The position numbers and the translations under genes were made by a program. The notes under the pieces are model-generated. The model searched no databases. It was not told the DNA's origin and was given only the letters and a program-made list of their open reading frames with translations. Below are positions 11,106-22,599 of a stretch of DNA of 64,000 nt, in pieces. Numbering within the stretch: position 1 is the stretch's first letter; each line of letters opens with the position of its first letter. Source of the DNA: Morinoia aosen (lineage: Eukaryota > Arthropoda > Malacostraca > Amphipoda > Talitridae); NCBI GenBank assembly GCA_030386875.1, contig CM059562.1, positions 21,443,360 to 21,507,359 on the forward strand. The letters are read 5' to 3'.

Positions 11106-12337
11106 TGGCACAAAAGAGTTCACACAACTGTTTTGAAGTATGCGTAGGTATTATGATTTGATTGCCTAAACGCTGCCATTTGCAAACATGCTTACTTGTA
11201 TTTGTGTGTATGTACACCTGTGTGCACTAGAGTAGATAAACCAGTCGAACATTGCATTTTATGTCATCCCTCTCCGTTTCTTTGCAAGCATTAAACTAGA
11301 CCGTCATGGTACCTATATGTGTGTGTGTTTATCAATTGCAGACATTCTGCACCATATTACAAAGATAATGTGATTTTTTTTCTAATATGAAATTGTAAAG
11401 CATCCATGTGAAAATAAAACAATAAATTCGTTGTGTGATCATCCATTTATACTGCAGTAATATGCTTATAATGCTTATAGTTATATGCTTATAATAATGT
11501 AATACCCATGTACATCTGTATGTTTATCAATTGCCGACAATTTTCGCCATATTTTAAAGATAATGGGATTTTTTTCTAATATGAAACGCTTATACACATA
11601 AATGTTTTCTTTCTTATTCACGTCCCACAATCGTTTTCATGTTTCTGACTTAGGTAGACTGTTTCGTGCCACTAATTTCAGTACGGAAATTTTATAAAAT
11701 TCATGCCATAATAAAAGATATTTTTTCCGTTTCCCCCGATTGGAATGCTGGTTTATACTGATTAGATTACGCTGATATTTGCGCACATGCTTACTTGTGC
11801 ATATGTTTTACGGTGTATATGTGTACGTGTGCACGCTATGCGTATGACACTTTATAGAATGCGTATGTATTGTAATTGCCTCGATGCATAGAAATGCATT
11901 TGTGTATGCTTACGAGTTTGGTGTAAGTATGTGCGTGGGTATGTGTGTGCATGTGTATGTGTATATATTTACATGTATATGTGCACATATGTGTGTACTA
12001 GACTGACAACTAGCATTTTACTAGAGATAATGATCTTTTTTCTGTTCGCTCTCAACTTGTAACATTACCTAACTCGTCATCTCTTTATTATTGTAAAGCA
12101 TTCATGTACAAACTATACATTTGTTGTGCGATCATCCACTTATATTTAAATAAAATGCTTATTAACTAACGACCGTTATGTTAAAATTGTTGAATTAGAA
12201 ATACAAAACTTATAATGTTCTTGGTCCTCATGCTTATGTGTACATGTATATATATCTATATGTTTGTGTGTATGTATGTATAATATATATATGTACGTAT
12301 ATATATATGGATATGTATTTATATATTTTTTTCATGC
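11106..12337 (+). repeat. LINE B 3'UTR fragment
   Basis: Plus orientation. It matches the long 3'UTR of LINE B (33260-32035 minus) and 55650-54600 minus over many blocks (AAACCAGTCGA, GACCGTCATGGTACCTA, ATTGCAGACATT, CTCGTCATCTCTTTATTATTG). It includes the TATG-rich stretch 12235-12330. It stops before the terminal ~400 bp, where repeat D begins, so the 3' end is missing. Non-coding. Confidence 0.7.
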
Positions 12338-12384
12338 GAATCGTACAATTATTACTCCAGTACAATTGTATTTCTTTCTTGTAT

Positions 12385-12805
12385 TTATCATATATAGGAA
12401 TGCAAACCCACAACGACTAGACAACAATGACGGTATTAGGTGATAGGTATGAATACGCTGTTTCAAACTTGAAACAAAACAATCAACAAAAACATTGCGT
12501 ATTTTTATATTTTCAGCAAAGCATTCTAACTCTGTTTTGTTTACTTTCGGTTTTAAACAATTATAAATAATTTTTAGTAAAAATTAGAATCAAAGACAGC
12601 AAAAAATAGCGACTCCAAATTCGACTCCACCCCATCCGAATGAACGACTCCGACTCCGACTCCACCACACTCGGAAAAGCGACTCCGACTCAGACTCAGA
12701 CTCCACCACACTTCAGAGAAGCGACTCCGACTCCGACTCCACCCTGAAACATGCGACTCCGGCGACTCCGACTCCCGACTCCGACTCCCACTCCGCAACC
12801 CTGCT
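12385..12805 (-). repeat. Repeat D with GACTCC hexamer array
   Basis: Minus orientation. 12385-12605 matches 24810-25015 inverted. 12605-12805 is a GACTCC array interrupted by longer words (CCACCACACTCGGAAAAGC, CCACCACACTTCAGAGAAGC) that give a higher-order period of about 45-50 bp. The ORF through it only reflects the repeat. Confidence 0.7.
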
Positions 12806-13480
12806 ACTCACGCACATATCAACGACAATTGTCAAAAGCCAAACACATAACACAATGAGACGGCTATTGAAATAACTGTGCAAAAATAATTTTTCTCTTT
12901 TTAATAGTTAAATATGTGTGCTGTGGTCAAGGGTTTACACCCTCAGTGGGACGACCGACACGCCTAAACATTTATACTCACAAACAATTGGGGACGGTAT
13001 CCTCACACTTCATATAGTCTTTCTATTTCAAAGAAAGGAACTACCATATTGTTTTTCATTGCTCTACCTGTTGGAAAGGTTTTTTTGGAAGGTTAGGTTT
13101 CTGATGCAGAGACAACACTAAAAAGAGAACAGCGAAATTATCATTCACCTAAATTTCACAGGCAAGCACGACGGCTTATTCAGCCGTAGAATAATCAGAG
13201 CTTAAAGTTACTGTACATGAATACAGCAGATCAGCTATAATTGTTTTAACGTCATCCTGGCTATCTCATTGATCAGCCTAACGCTGAAAACTGTTAAAAT
13301 GAGTCAGCGCATGTTCCTACGCATATTTCTTATAATAATGTTGAGTGAATGCCCTGGGATTTGCTAAATTCATTTGGGCTCAAAATTATCTAAACTCAAG
13401 TTGGATCATTGTACTAAATTTGAGAGAGATTCTATCACTCTTGTCGACAAGTTTTGACTTTCCCAATTTATTTTAGTCAG
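12806..13480. other. Unassigned
   Basis: No gene, RNA or repeat match was recognised in this stretch. Confidence 0.35.
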
Positions 13481-15190
13481 CGTCAGTCAGCGATCAGAGT
13501 CAGAGTCAGAGAGCGGAGGTGAACTGACGCTCCGCTTAAACGCGGCGTCAAACATTTCAAAATGTAAGGGAACGAAACTTTCCCGAAACCCCAAACTCGA
13601 ACTGAGTATCTTTGAATGTGCTTTCTACCTCATTGAATCGCGAAAGTGAAAGACAGTAATCAAATACAATCATTTGTGACCAATTTTATCGTGCAAAAAC
13701 AGACTGGTGCTTTCTGTAAACTTTATCTCCACTCGAAGTCTGTGTAGCGACCCCCGGTGTAGCCTCCCTCCCTGGTCAACCGCAACACCTGCTCTTCCCT
13801 CTTCCGCATATAGAACAAACGTACCCCGAATACCAGCATGGAAACAAAAAAGGCCCGATGCAGTAGCAAATTTTGAATTTTGTGAAGTCGAACATAAAAC
13901 ACAGTGATAAATTTTTTGTTATTTATATCAGTTATTGCCAAACAATTATGTTGAGTGTCTATGACGCTCAATTTTGACCTTTAATCCTCAAAATTGCATT
14001 CAAATTACTTTTCCAGTAAGTAACCCTGTCCTTTTATTGAGAACTTTTGGTGAAACAGTTACGTAAAAAGTGATTGAGAGAAAATAAATTCTGTAAATGC
14101 TGAAGGTCGCAAAATGAGTGAGCAAAATGTGAAACCCTGAAACAATAGACTTCTATGAGGGCCCAGATACGCCAAGTCCGCGCCCGCCGCACCCCTTCCT
14201 CCCCCCCAGCCTACCCTCTCCTTTGAAAAATTGTCATGCTGTATTAGTGGCTAACTTAAATCTGTGTTCACTGCTAGAACATAACTCCACACCGTGAGGC
14301 GAATTTTCAGCAATATGACGTCTTTTGGATAGCTCACCATAGCAACCTGCACACGGAAAAAATTGTATTGTTTTCTTCACCAGCAGACGAACGAGAAACG
14401 CCAAGCTGGATCACCGCAAGCATCCTGCTCAACCCCCCCCCCCCGTCTCTGTCTACTCTACCTTCTCTTTTCCTCTACCCCTCCCCCTCTTTCTTACGGG
14501 CGGCTTCACTTCATCTGGCATTAAAAGGCGTTTTTTTCGTATTCAAATGTGAACGAGCAACGCAATCCCTCACCAGCATATATTTAAATGAAGGCTATCT
14601 TTCTTGTTGAAAGTTAATCACCCAATTTTTTAACCTCCTCTGAATAAACAAAATTAACTTTTCTTTTGGTGAAATAGTGACCTACCAGTTAACTTTGGAG
14701 AATAGTGACATAAAAAGTGAAAGAGGGATTACAAATTTTGTAATTATGAAACGGTGAGAAACTGAATGAGTAAAAAAAATGTGTCAACCTGCAAAAGTCT
14801 GAACGTCATTGTCGTCGTTATCTCCTTTCTCCAGCATTACACAATGTCGTACACTATGCAAAATTACGTACATCAAATTTCGGGAAACAGACATCAAGAA
14901 ATCAGAGCTCCACTGAGCGTAACCAATCTTCATCATGAAGACGTCATTGTTCACGTTCACGGCAGACCCCAACCCTCACTGTTCCCCGCCTCCTTCCTCC
15001 AGCATTAAAGGGCAACTCCTCTTCTCTCAGCTGTAAGCTTCAATACCTCGATGAACGGCTTGGATTTACCTCAATTTTCATAAAATACTTGCTGAACGAG
15101 GTAAAATTTAGCAAATAAGTATCAGCGTTATAAATATCCGAAAGCTATTTATGTCTCAAAATCCAGTCATACTATGCAAATATAACGCAC
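13481..15190 (+). other. Possible 5'UTR of LINE B with diverged internal repeats
   Basis: This directly precedes the ORF1-like frames. Segments near 14025-14130 and 14640-14765 resemble each other (TTTTGGTGAAA, GTGACATAAAAAGTG versus TTACGTAAAAAGTG, then a GAAAC...TGAGTGAG word), and C-rich tracts follow each (14190-14220, 14430-14445). This hints at two or three old ~600-bp monomers, as some LINE 5'UTRs have. Assignment to LINE B is by position only. Confidence 0.3.
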
Positions 15191-15191
15191 G

Positions 15192-17128
15192 ATGCATCAT
15201 TACGAGACTCTCTTCTCAGGCCGGAAAGTGGCGTTCTCTAAACAAATGTTGCCCTCCACAACATCCCGAAAAAATGGTTCTCTCAGAGGCAAAAATACGG
15301 CCTTGCCAAGAAAAATGCCTGCCAGTAGGAGACCTACATCCTCTCACTCAAAAGATTTTAATGCTCAAATGACAGGAGACTTACTAACAGCTGCCAGTAA
15401 CCCCGTCAGAGAATGTGTGTCACCTTCCGAAGTAACGTCAGTGAAGACTATGCAACCAATATCGCCGGATGAGGGAAAACATATCTGCCAAACCTCCAGC
15501 AATCATTTGAAGGCTCGAAGCAATGAAATCTCAGCCGCATCACCACAATCACCGCCTCATCTCAACGAGCTAAACAGCGCGCCAGCTCCCCAGCTCTGCG
15601 TCACTAACATCGCTCCGAACTGTCCGCCAGCGACAGGGACACAAACACTATCCTCATCAGTGGTACAAGACAGAATAGTTGTTATTAATAAGGAAATTTC
15701 AAGCGTGGTAGACTCTCCTCATTCTCCAAATTATATGTTCGATAATATTCGGGCACAAACCGATACTGGCAGTAAATTACCCCAGAACGTAAGCTGCGAG
15801 AACAAAATAAAATTTCCAGTACAGAGCAATAGAACAACAGAAAAAACACTGTTGCTTCTTTTAATGGCTACTTGCACCCACTTCAAATAACAAGCTCTCA
15901 AAATTTTCATGAAATTATTCACAATTTGTCTCTCACAGCAGCGTTTTTCTATAAATCCCTAAGACAACGTGAGCCTCCTAGCCCGTCGTCGATTTTCTCT
16001 ACAGTATCAAACATTCAGAACTTAACCGAGCACTTTTTGCTTTAAATTCACATATAAGTTCTCAAGACCTTGCACCTGTGGTACCTGCTAGTATCTCTTG
16101 TAAAGTCGACTCCAATTGTCGAGAACCTTACGATACTTTGTTGCTAGGTGACAATATCCTAAGCACAATCAGAAGGAAGGACATCGATCGCTCGTGCTGG
16201 ATCAAAACTGTTCCATCTGGGCGCTTTGATGACCTTCTCCATACTATATATTGCATGCCTAAATTTAAAAATTATATACTAAGTTTTAATGGTCTCTGCC
16301 ACTCGCCCTCAGACCTTGCTCGAATCAAACAACAAATTGGAAGGAAGTACGCACTTTCTCGTATTTATATTGCCAATGCTTGCAGTGCGAAAGAATTCAA
16401 CAGAGCGATGAATTTTTGCAAAAACCTGAGTTTAAGCTTGATTCAATTTCAAACTTACCCAGCTAATGAAAATGGTGACGCACTCAATAACTTTCAATAG
16501 CCTCGCACACAGGAAGAAAACTTTGGTTTTCTTGGATAACTTGCAATGAAATCAACATTGCGAATCACCGTGCCATATTAAACTTGAACTTTAAACTCAC
16601 TTTAAACATAAACTCACAAATCCTTCAAAATTGATTACGTCATCAAGCAGAGTTCTGAGTAACTCACTCACCCACAGCATGAGGAACGTGAATAAGCCTG
16701 AGCCTTTCCCTGACTCGATCTCAGACATATATAATGTCAGTACGAAAAATAAATTTGTGTTACTTGCAACAGACTCAAATTGTGGCTGCGACATTCCCTC
16801 CTTTCCAACAAATTCTCAACTTTCCAGTAAGTACGCAGGAACAGAGGAAAATCAAGCGAAAAACGATGTTCAAAACCATTCCAAAGAAAATCAAATTATT
16901 CGAAAAAATTTATCGCCCAACAAGCCTATTTTCGGAAATCAAAATCCCTCGCGCAGTCACATAGAGAATCGCTTCAATGGAAAACAACCCCTGAAAAAAT
17001 CTGATGCCTCTGCCAGGCCTCCATCGAACGACCAAACCAATACTGCTACCGCTAAATCAACAGTGAATCAAATTTGCACACGAGTTGCAGACACACTGGA
17101 CGACTTGAAACGATCGTTCAAAATGTAG
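15192..17128 (+). pseudogene. LINE B ORF1 with SGNH-hydrolase-like segment, frameshifted
   Basis: Several frames join end to end. Residues from 15192-15890 are Ser/Pro/Asn-rich and low complexity. After a frame change, 16078-16500 encodes LLLGDNILSTI, then TVPSGRFDDLL about 20 residues on, then ILSFNGLCHS. This order and spacing resemble blocks I, II and III of SGNH/GDSL esterases, which are known in ORF1 of CR1-type LINEs. Here the nucleophile Ser is Asn (GDN, 16147-16155) and the GxND block is altered, so it would be inactive as read. 16631-17128 is a polar Asn/Ser/Lys-rich linker ending in TAG (17126-17128), after which the OTU-like segment continues in the same frame. The link to LINE B rests on position and frame. 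Confidence 0.55.
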
Positions 17129-17630
17129 CCTGCTCACACTTTAGGTGACGGACACTGTCTCCTCCACGCAGTTACGACACAGCTGGCTTCACAACAAATA
17201 TCGAAATGGAATTATACATCTCTGAAAAAAGCCATCAAAACTGAGAGCTCCAGAAACAATTAGGGACCAGGATGCAAAATTCGTTGACAAGAACAGTGGC
17301 AGTTTCGAACAACTCATCGATAAATACATCGATAGAAACGTCTTCGATCACGCAGTTAGAGACCTCATACCCCAAATACTTTCTAATGTGACGAGAACAC
17401 CAATTCATATATTTGATGAAAGAGACAATCGGATTTGGAAGACGACAATCTCCCCTACATCAAATGCTCTGATAAACTGTCCTCCGGTAAGCATACACCG
17501 GAAACAGGACCACTATAGCGCCCTCTTGAAAATGCGTGACATAAATCATGTTGTTCCCGCCCCCATTTTAAGACTAAATAACAGTGATCAAATTGAATTT
17601 CTTCCTAGAGCTGAAATCACAAAAAGTTAA
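17129..17630 (+). pseudogene. OTU cysteine-protease-like domain of LINE B
   Basis: Just past the TAG the frame reads LGDGHCLLHAV (GDGHC at 17144-17158), the nucleophile motif of OTU-family proteases (D-G-x-C). After a one-base shift in an A run near 17243 and one TAG, the frame continues through FDHAVRDLIPQIL to IHIFDE and then QDHYSALL, with the expected catalytic His at 17511-17513. Spacing of about 120 residues between Cys and His fits an OTU fold. TAA at 17628-17630 is followed without a frame change by the endonuclease region, so the domain is either the end of ORF1 or the N-terminus of ORF2. Both key residues are present, but the frame is broken. Confidence 0.7.
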
Positions 17631-17689
17631 CGCGGTAATAAAAACCTAGAAACGAATACTAAATGCCCTGCTAGACCTAACAAATGCAA

Positions 17690-18745
17690 TAACTCCACTA
17701 AAGATCTGCCTATTGAGATCAATAATATCAAAATATTGCACATAAATGCTCGCAGTCTCAATGGTAAAATGGATGACGTACGAGTAATGTTGATCACTTA
17801 CGATATCGATATTTTATGCGTATCTGAAACATGGTTCGATTCACGAATTGAAAGCTCATATCTCAGCATTACCGGGTACACATTGTACCGTTATGACGGA
17901 GTCAAGAGTAAGAAAGGTAGCGGTTCATGCATTTTCATCATATATGTCTACTCTACATAATTATTTCAGATAAAAGAAAAATGCGAAGACATAGAAATGG
18001 TTTGGCTCAATGTTCAAGTAAACAAACACAAGTCTTTCATTATCGGCAGTCTTTACAGACATCCGTCATCATCTCTTCGTCCAACATTAGATTTCATTGA
18101 AAATTCGCTTAAATTAATCTCTGCAGCCAAAAAGTCTTTCTATGTTTTCGGAGATTTCAACGTAGATCTGACAAATAAAAACAATCAGCTAAGCAAGATG
18201 CTGCACAGACTTAATCTTTCTCAAATGGTCCAAGAACCAACGCGAATTACCAACATTTCCAAAACTCTTCTTGACCTAGCAATTACAAACAATCCCCAAG
18301 CACTACTCAACACAGAGATCTTGCCGTCCTTTTTCTGATCACCATTTGGTAGAATGCCGAATCAATATTACAAAAGAGAAACAGAAATCTAGTTACATTA
18401 CATATCGCATGAAAAACCACTACTCCCTGAAATACATCAAGAAAAGCTATTCGACAGATGGAGTGAATTTCAAGGCATGGAAAACACCGATGATGTCAAT
18501 CTACAAGTTTCGCTTTTCAACGGAAATTTCACATCAGCCCTTAACGAATGCGCACCTTTCACTACGAAGAAAGTCAAGCCAAGCATTTCTGAATGGATAA
18601 CAGATGAGATAAAACAGTTGAGCAGAGCTAAAAGAAATTTGCAGCGAGAGTACAACCTGAATAAATCAGACAGTACGCGTCGAAAATTATACGAAGATCA
18701 TGAGAAGATCCTACGAAGAAAAGTTAAGGAAGCAAAACAACAACA
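17690..18745 (+). pseudogene. LINE B ORF2 N-terminal half: APE-type endonuclease
   Basis: Reading frames carry ILHINARSLNGK, CVSETWF (17823-17837), IIGSLYRHPSS, FGDFNVDL (18150-18166), LDLAITN and SDHHLVE (from about 18333). These are the metal- and His-motif blocks of the APE endonuclease of non-LTR retrotransposons. In-frame TAA at 17958-17960 and frameshifts at about 18330 and 18440 break it. The following linker (WITDEIKQLSRAKR, then EDHEKILRRKVKEAKQ) matches the linker of the minus-strand copy at 35.2 kb, so both belong to one family. Sequence stops where a minus-strand SINE begins. The RT domain is absent here. Confidence 0.8.
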
Positions 18746-19026
18746 ACAAACAACAACAAACATCGGCATCTTTGGGATGCTTTATTTCCAATCAAGCCTG
18801 ATACATATGATCTTAGCATTGGTTTTTCAAATGTCTTATAACTAACACTATATATAGGACACCATGACGGTTCCCCCGTAAAGCCGGTACCCATTTCCGA
18901 CACCTGGGTTGAGTGGGGGTATTGTGCTTGAGCTTTCCCTTATACCCAACGGGGAAAATCGCCGCGCCAGCACCGGGATACGAACCCTCGTCTCCAACAT
19001 ACCACTATCCAGCACAGTGACAACAC
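18744..19026 (-). mobile_element. tRNA-derived SINE (copy 2)
   Basis: Minus orientation. Its 3' tail (GATGCCGATGTTTGTTGTT in minus sense) abuts the LINE B linker at 18744. The body has ATGGGTACCGG and AATACCCCCACTC-like words. The head ends at about 19026 with a B box, GGTTCGTATCC. It interrupts LINE B ORF2 in the endonuclease-RT linker. Confidence 0.8.
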
Positions 19027-19932
19027 TTAGAAATAAAAGATACTAAAATTAGAGTTGTAAGTCCTACAGGCAATATTTCTTACGCACACAATTACACTGG
19101 GAGCACTATTAATAGTGAGAACTCTTCTACTTGGTGGCCGCAGCCAAACAAAGATGCCGCGTTGATCTAGCGGACCAGCGCGGCTGTCCGCGCCGATGTT
19201 GCCACAGATCTTGTTGGAAATTCGCGTCTTGTAAGACGCGACACCATTACTGTTTGGGCTTGCGACCTTTTATAACTATCACTGTTCGCGCTTTCGACCT
19301 ATTATTTGTCTTCTGTTTGGGCCATTGCCGCATGACCAGGTTTAGTGCCTTCAAAAGTTACTGAAACTAACGTACTCTCCTTACTTCGTCAGGAGACGTT
19401 AAACGGCAGTTGGAGGGAGAATACAGCACCGCATTCATTGGTCTTCTACGAAATTTATTGCCGTCCGAAGCATTTTAACCCACTTAATCACCTAATTTTA
19501 TTACTTCTGTTAAATGGAATTTCTTGCTCGTTACTTTCATAGTAAATGCTCTCGGCCATTTGATTTTCTATTTCTCCCAATTGCCTGGAGTTTTTTGTAA
19601 TATTGATTTTAATGTTGTAAACGATTTTCATAATTTTGTTGCGACATCTAGGTTATTGGAGACATTTTAAGACGTTTTGAACGAAAAGTAAAAGAAAGAA
19701 AAATAGTTATTTCGAATAAAGTTCAGACATGAAATGTTGAAACATTGGTTCACAAAATTTGTTAGCATTAACATCCTTAATTGATAATAACACATTGGCA
19801 TCGTAATATCCATGTAAAATGTTGAAACAAAAAATGATTGACCGGAAAAATAAGTTCCCTTCGTTGCGTAATCCGATTTTGACAGTCATTTAAATATAAA
19901 TAGCTAAGAGAACACAATCCTCGCCACGCTTA
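19027..19932. other. Unassigned; mariner-like fragment near 19590-19700
   Basis: No gene was recognised. 19590-19700 resembles the subterminal block of the mariner-like element at 31450-31610 (TAATGTTGTAAACGA, TTTTAAGACGTTTT). 19735-19815 resembles the ~66-bp unit repeated near 20500-20940. Confidence 0.4.
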
Positions 19933-20424
19933 CACTGAGAGAAATTTTGACACACCTAGGTGTGTCAAACGGTTATTCAGAAATATTTTGATACACATTG
20001 AAGTATTTCTTTTGACCACATATTAAAGCGGTTGAGAGACTTGAAACACTTATTCACGCTTCAAATGGCTCAATATTTTTTGTAAAAACCGAACTGTGTT
20101 TAAATTTTGTGAATGGAGTACAATTCACCCCAAAAAATCTTTATTCTTCGCTAATTTTTTTTCTAATTTATGGAAATTTTCTGTATATCAGTGTAATTAG
20201 TAGCTAGTCTCAGAAAGTGAAATATTCATGAGAAATAAAACTGACTTACGCTGAATGTGTCATGTTTGGCACGCTTAAGTGTGTCGTATAAGCCCATGAC
20301 ACACAAAAGTGTGTCAAAATACATAGGCGAATCATGTATATTGTTGACACACTTTTGTGTGCCGGTTTTGCGACAACTTGACACACAAAAGTGTGCCGCT
20401 TTTGCGACAAAATTTTTCTCAGTG
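19933..20424. mobile_element. TA-flanked MITE rich in short palindromes
   Basis: Terminal inverted repeats CACTGAGAGAAATTTTG (19933-19949) and CAAAATTTTTCTCAGTG (20408-20424) are each flanked by TA. The interior holds at least five short palindromes or half-palindromes of the type GACACAC-NNNN-GTGTGTC (19951, 20264, 20297, 20346, 20379 areas). There is no transposase. The ends suggest a Tc1/mariner- or ISL2EU-type parent, but this is not settled. Confidence 0.65.
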
Positions 20425-20499
20425 TAGTTACAATATGCATTCGTTTGTGCGCCTCATATCGAGATTAGAGCAAAAATCGCATTCAAATACCTTGACTTA

Positions 20500-20794
20500 A
20501 AGATCCTTAATTGCTATTCATACAAGGTTATCGTAATACCCATGTTAACTGTTGAAATGAATGATTCGGATCCTCAGTTGCTATTCATGTTATCTCTTAT
20601 AATTATCATTACATGTATTATCAAATGTAGATTAAGCAAGATTAGGAGTACATTGCCCTCAATCATTTCTTTTCGACTAGTGACATGGGTATTACAAGAC
20701 TCATGTGTGTGTATCATCTAAGTGTATTAACTTTAAGATATTAAAAACCAATGATTGTAATATTGTACAATCTCTATTGGAAATAAAGTTTTTT

Positions 20795-20826
<32 letters not shown>

Positions 20827-20945
20827 TCATACATGGTTATCGCAGTTGCCATGTTAATTGTTGAAACAATTGATTCGGATCCTCAGTTGCTATTCATACA
20901 TGGTTATTGCAGTTCCCATGTTAATTGTTGAAACATGATTCGAAG
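20500..20945 (+). repeat. ~66-bp tandem repeat split by a LINE B tail
   Basis: Units share GATTCGGATCCTCAGTTGC, then TATTCATACATGGTTATCG and CCCATGTTAATTGTTGAAA. Partial or full units lie at 20500-20589 and 20828-20945. The LINE B tail at 20590-20827 sits inside a unit with TTCAT on both sides. Confidence 0.6.
20590..20827 (+). repeat. LINE B 3' end, short 5'-truncated copy
   Basis: The last ~200 bp of LINE B (GATTAAGCAAGATTAGGAG, GACATGGGTATTACAAG, TATTGGAAATAAAG) is followed by a T7 run and a (TTTC)n tail. It matches 54240-54445 and 31680-31865 inverted. It shows the family's 3' terminus cleanly: a pyrimidine tail, not poly(A). Confidence 0.8.
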
Positions 20946-21148
20946 AAAAGCACAAAAAAATACATTCCCCATCTTTGCGTTAGTTGGTTTTTGGTAATGC
21001 CTTTAAATACAAGTGACAGTTTAATGTGGCACGAATAATATTGTGCTCTCAAATGCTTAGTTTTGAGATATAGTATAAATAAGGTTCAGGTAGGAATAAC
21101 ATTAACGGCCGTGTCGATATGGCTCTTCCGGAGTAAGGCGGATACGGT

Positions 21149-21433
21149 ACAAACAAACATCGGCATCTAAGGATGCTTTATTTCCAACCAAGCCTGATAC
21201 ATATCGCCTTGTACATTGGCTTTCAAAATTCCTTACAACTAACACCAGGATGCCATGACGCTTTCCCCCAGTCGAGACCGGTCCCCATTTCAGACTCGTG
21301 GGTAGAGTGGGGTATTGTGCACTGAATTTTTCCCTTATACCCAACGGAGAAAATTTCCACGTAGAGCCAGGATTCGAACGTTCGATGCCTTCAAGGAAGG
21401 GCAGGTCCTTAAGCGACACCGCTATGACGAGCA
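21149..21433 (-). mobile_element. tRNA-derived SINE (copy 3, different head)
   Basis: Minus orientation. The tail (GATGCCGATGTTTGTTTGT) and body words match copy 1. The head has a consensus B box, GTTCGAATCC, but its first ~60 bp differ from copies 1 and 2. The right edge at about 21433 is the 5' end of the tRNA-like part. Confidence 0.75.
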
Positions 21434-21479
21434 CAAACGCAGTCATTTTAGCGTAAACCATCGGTATCGGTACGGCTGA

Positions 21480-21565
21480 GTTATGTTATTTTAGGTTCAC
21501 TTATGTTGGTTTAGGTTAGTGTATTTAACTCACCTAACTTTACCTAACCTAACCTCACCTATCGT
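21480..21565. repeat. Degenerate TTAGG-like tract
   Basis: Alternating TTAGGTT/GGTTTAGG and then ACCTAACCTAACCTC-type words. It resembles interstitial arthropod telomere repeat but is imperfect. Confidence 0.4.
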
Positions 21566-21599
21566 TACGTCAATACCGTATTTCAGCTTATTTACGAGT

Positions 21600-21780
21600 T
21601 CGTTGGTTCAATTTTTTATACGATGTTCCTATAACTTCAAAGTTGCATATCTCGAAAACTAAGCATTTGCGAGCACAATTGCATCCATTTAATGTGTCTT
21701 AAAATGTACTCTATTACCTAAATATGGCTACGAAATTAGGAAATCGTTGACAACATTAAATTCAATACTGACCCGAAATT
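21600..21780 (-). repeat. Mariner-like subterminal fragment
   Basis: It resembles the block at 35720-35870 (CGAAAACTAAGCATT, AAATCGTTGACAACATTA), a shared end region of the mariner-like family. No transposase sequence is present. Confidence 0.4.
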
Positions 21781-21961
21781 TTGACTGCTTGCCGTATGAC
21801 AAAACATAGTTCCACATAAAGGCCTCATTTTTTCACGAGCTAACATTTTAAACACATTAAAAACAGCGAGAAGAACCTCACCTGAAGAAATTGGAATCAA
21901 GAAAAGCCTGGACGGAAATATAAGTGTCTTCGCTTCTTTCCCTGGATTCACTACATGACTA

Positions 21962-22450
21962 TAGTCCGACCAGAATAAAATGACCGTTCAGGAGATGGGC
22001 ATGAAACGTCATCAACGTTGTTAAATTGCCACTAGGGGTACATTGTCTTTAATACAAATAGTATTTAGGGCTAACCTGAATATAATTGGTTTGTTTCAGG
22101 CTGGAAAAAATAACATTCTGACACTGAACTGGTGTACAGCGTACCATGACCGGAAGGCATCTGGCACCGGAGGGCACCCACGGGACACGAATAAGATGTG
22201 GCACAATGTATGAATTTCTAGATAAGCTTTGCCAAACGTACCAAGAGTGTGGACAGTACAACTAGTATTACATATATAGCTTAATGCAGGTAAGAATATT
22301 TCAATGAATATATTTTAATAATCGAAGTTACCTATTTTGTGCTTATAATTTCGTTGTTGTCTCATATTTTCGATGGAAAGGGTTTTGTGATTTGGCAATC
22401 GTGCATTTCTAAGAACCGCCCCTAACGATCATTTCATTCTGGTCGGACTA
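21962..22450. mobile_element. TA-flanked MITE
   Basis: Inverted ends TAGTCCGACCAGAATAAAAT and its near-complement (ATTTCATTCTGGTCGGACTA) are flanked by TA. The inner part of the ends continues the match (GACCGTT / AACGATC). About 490 bp, no coding sequence. Confidence 0.65.
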
Positions 22451-22599
22451 TAATACCACAAATGCAGGTCACAAAAAGAAAACAGTGAACATGGATAAGG
22501 ACGCCTTGCTGACACGGTCTTTACATACATTGACGCATGAGCTAAGCAATTCTGCAGTAGGAATAAATGTTACTGATTGTATAGTGAATATAAATGGAC

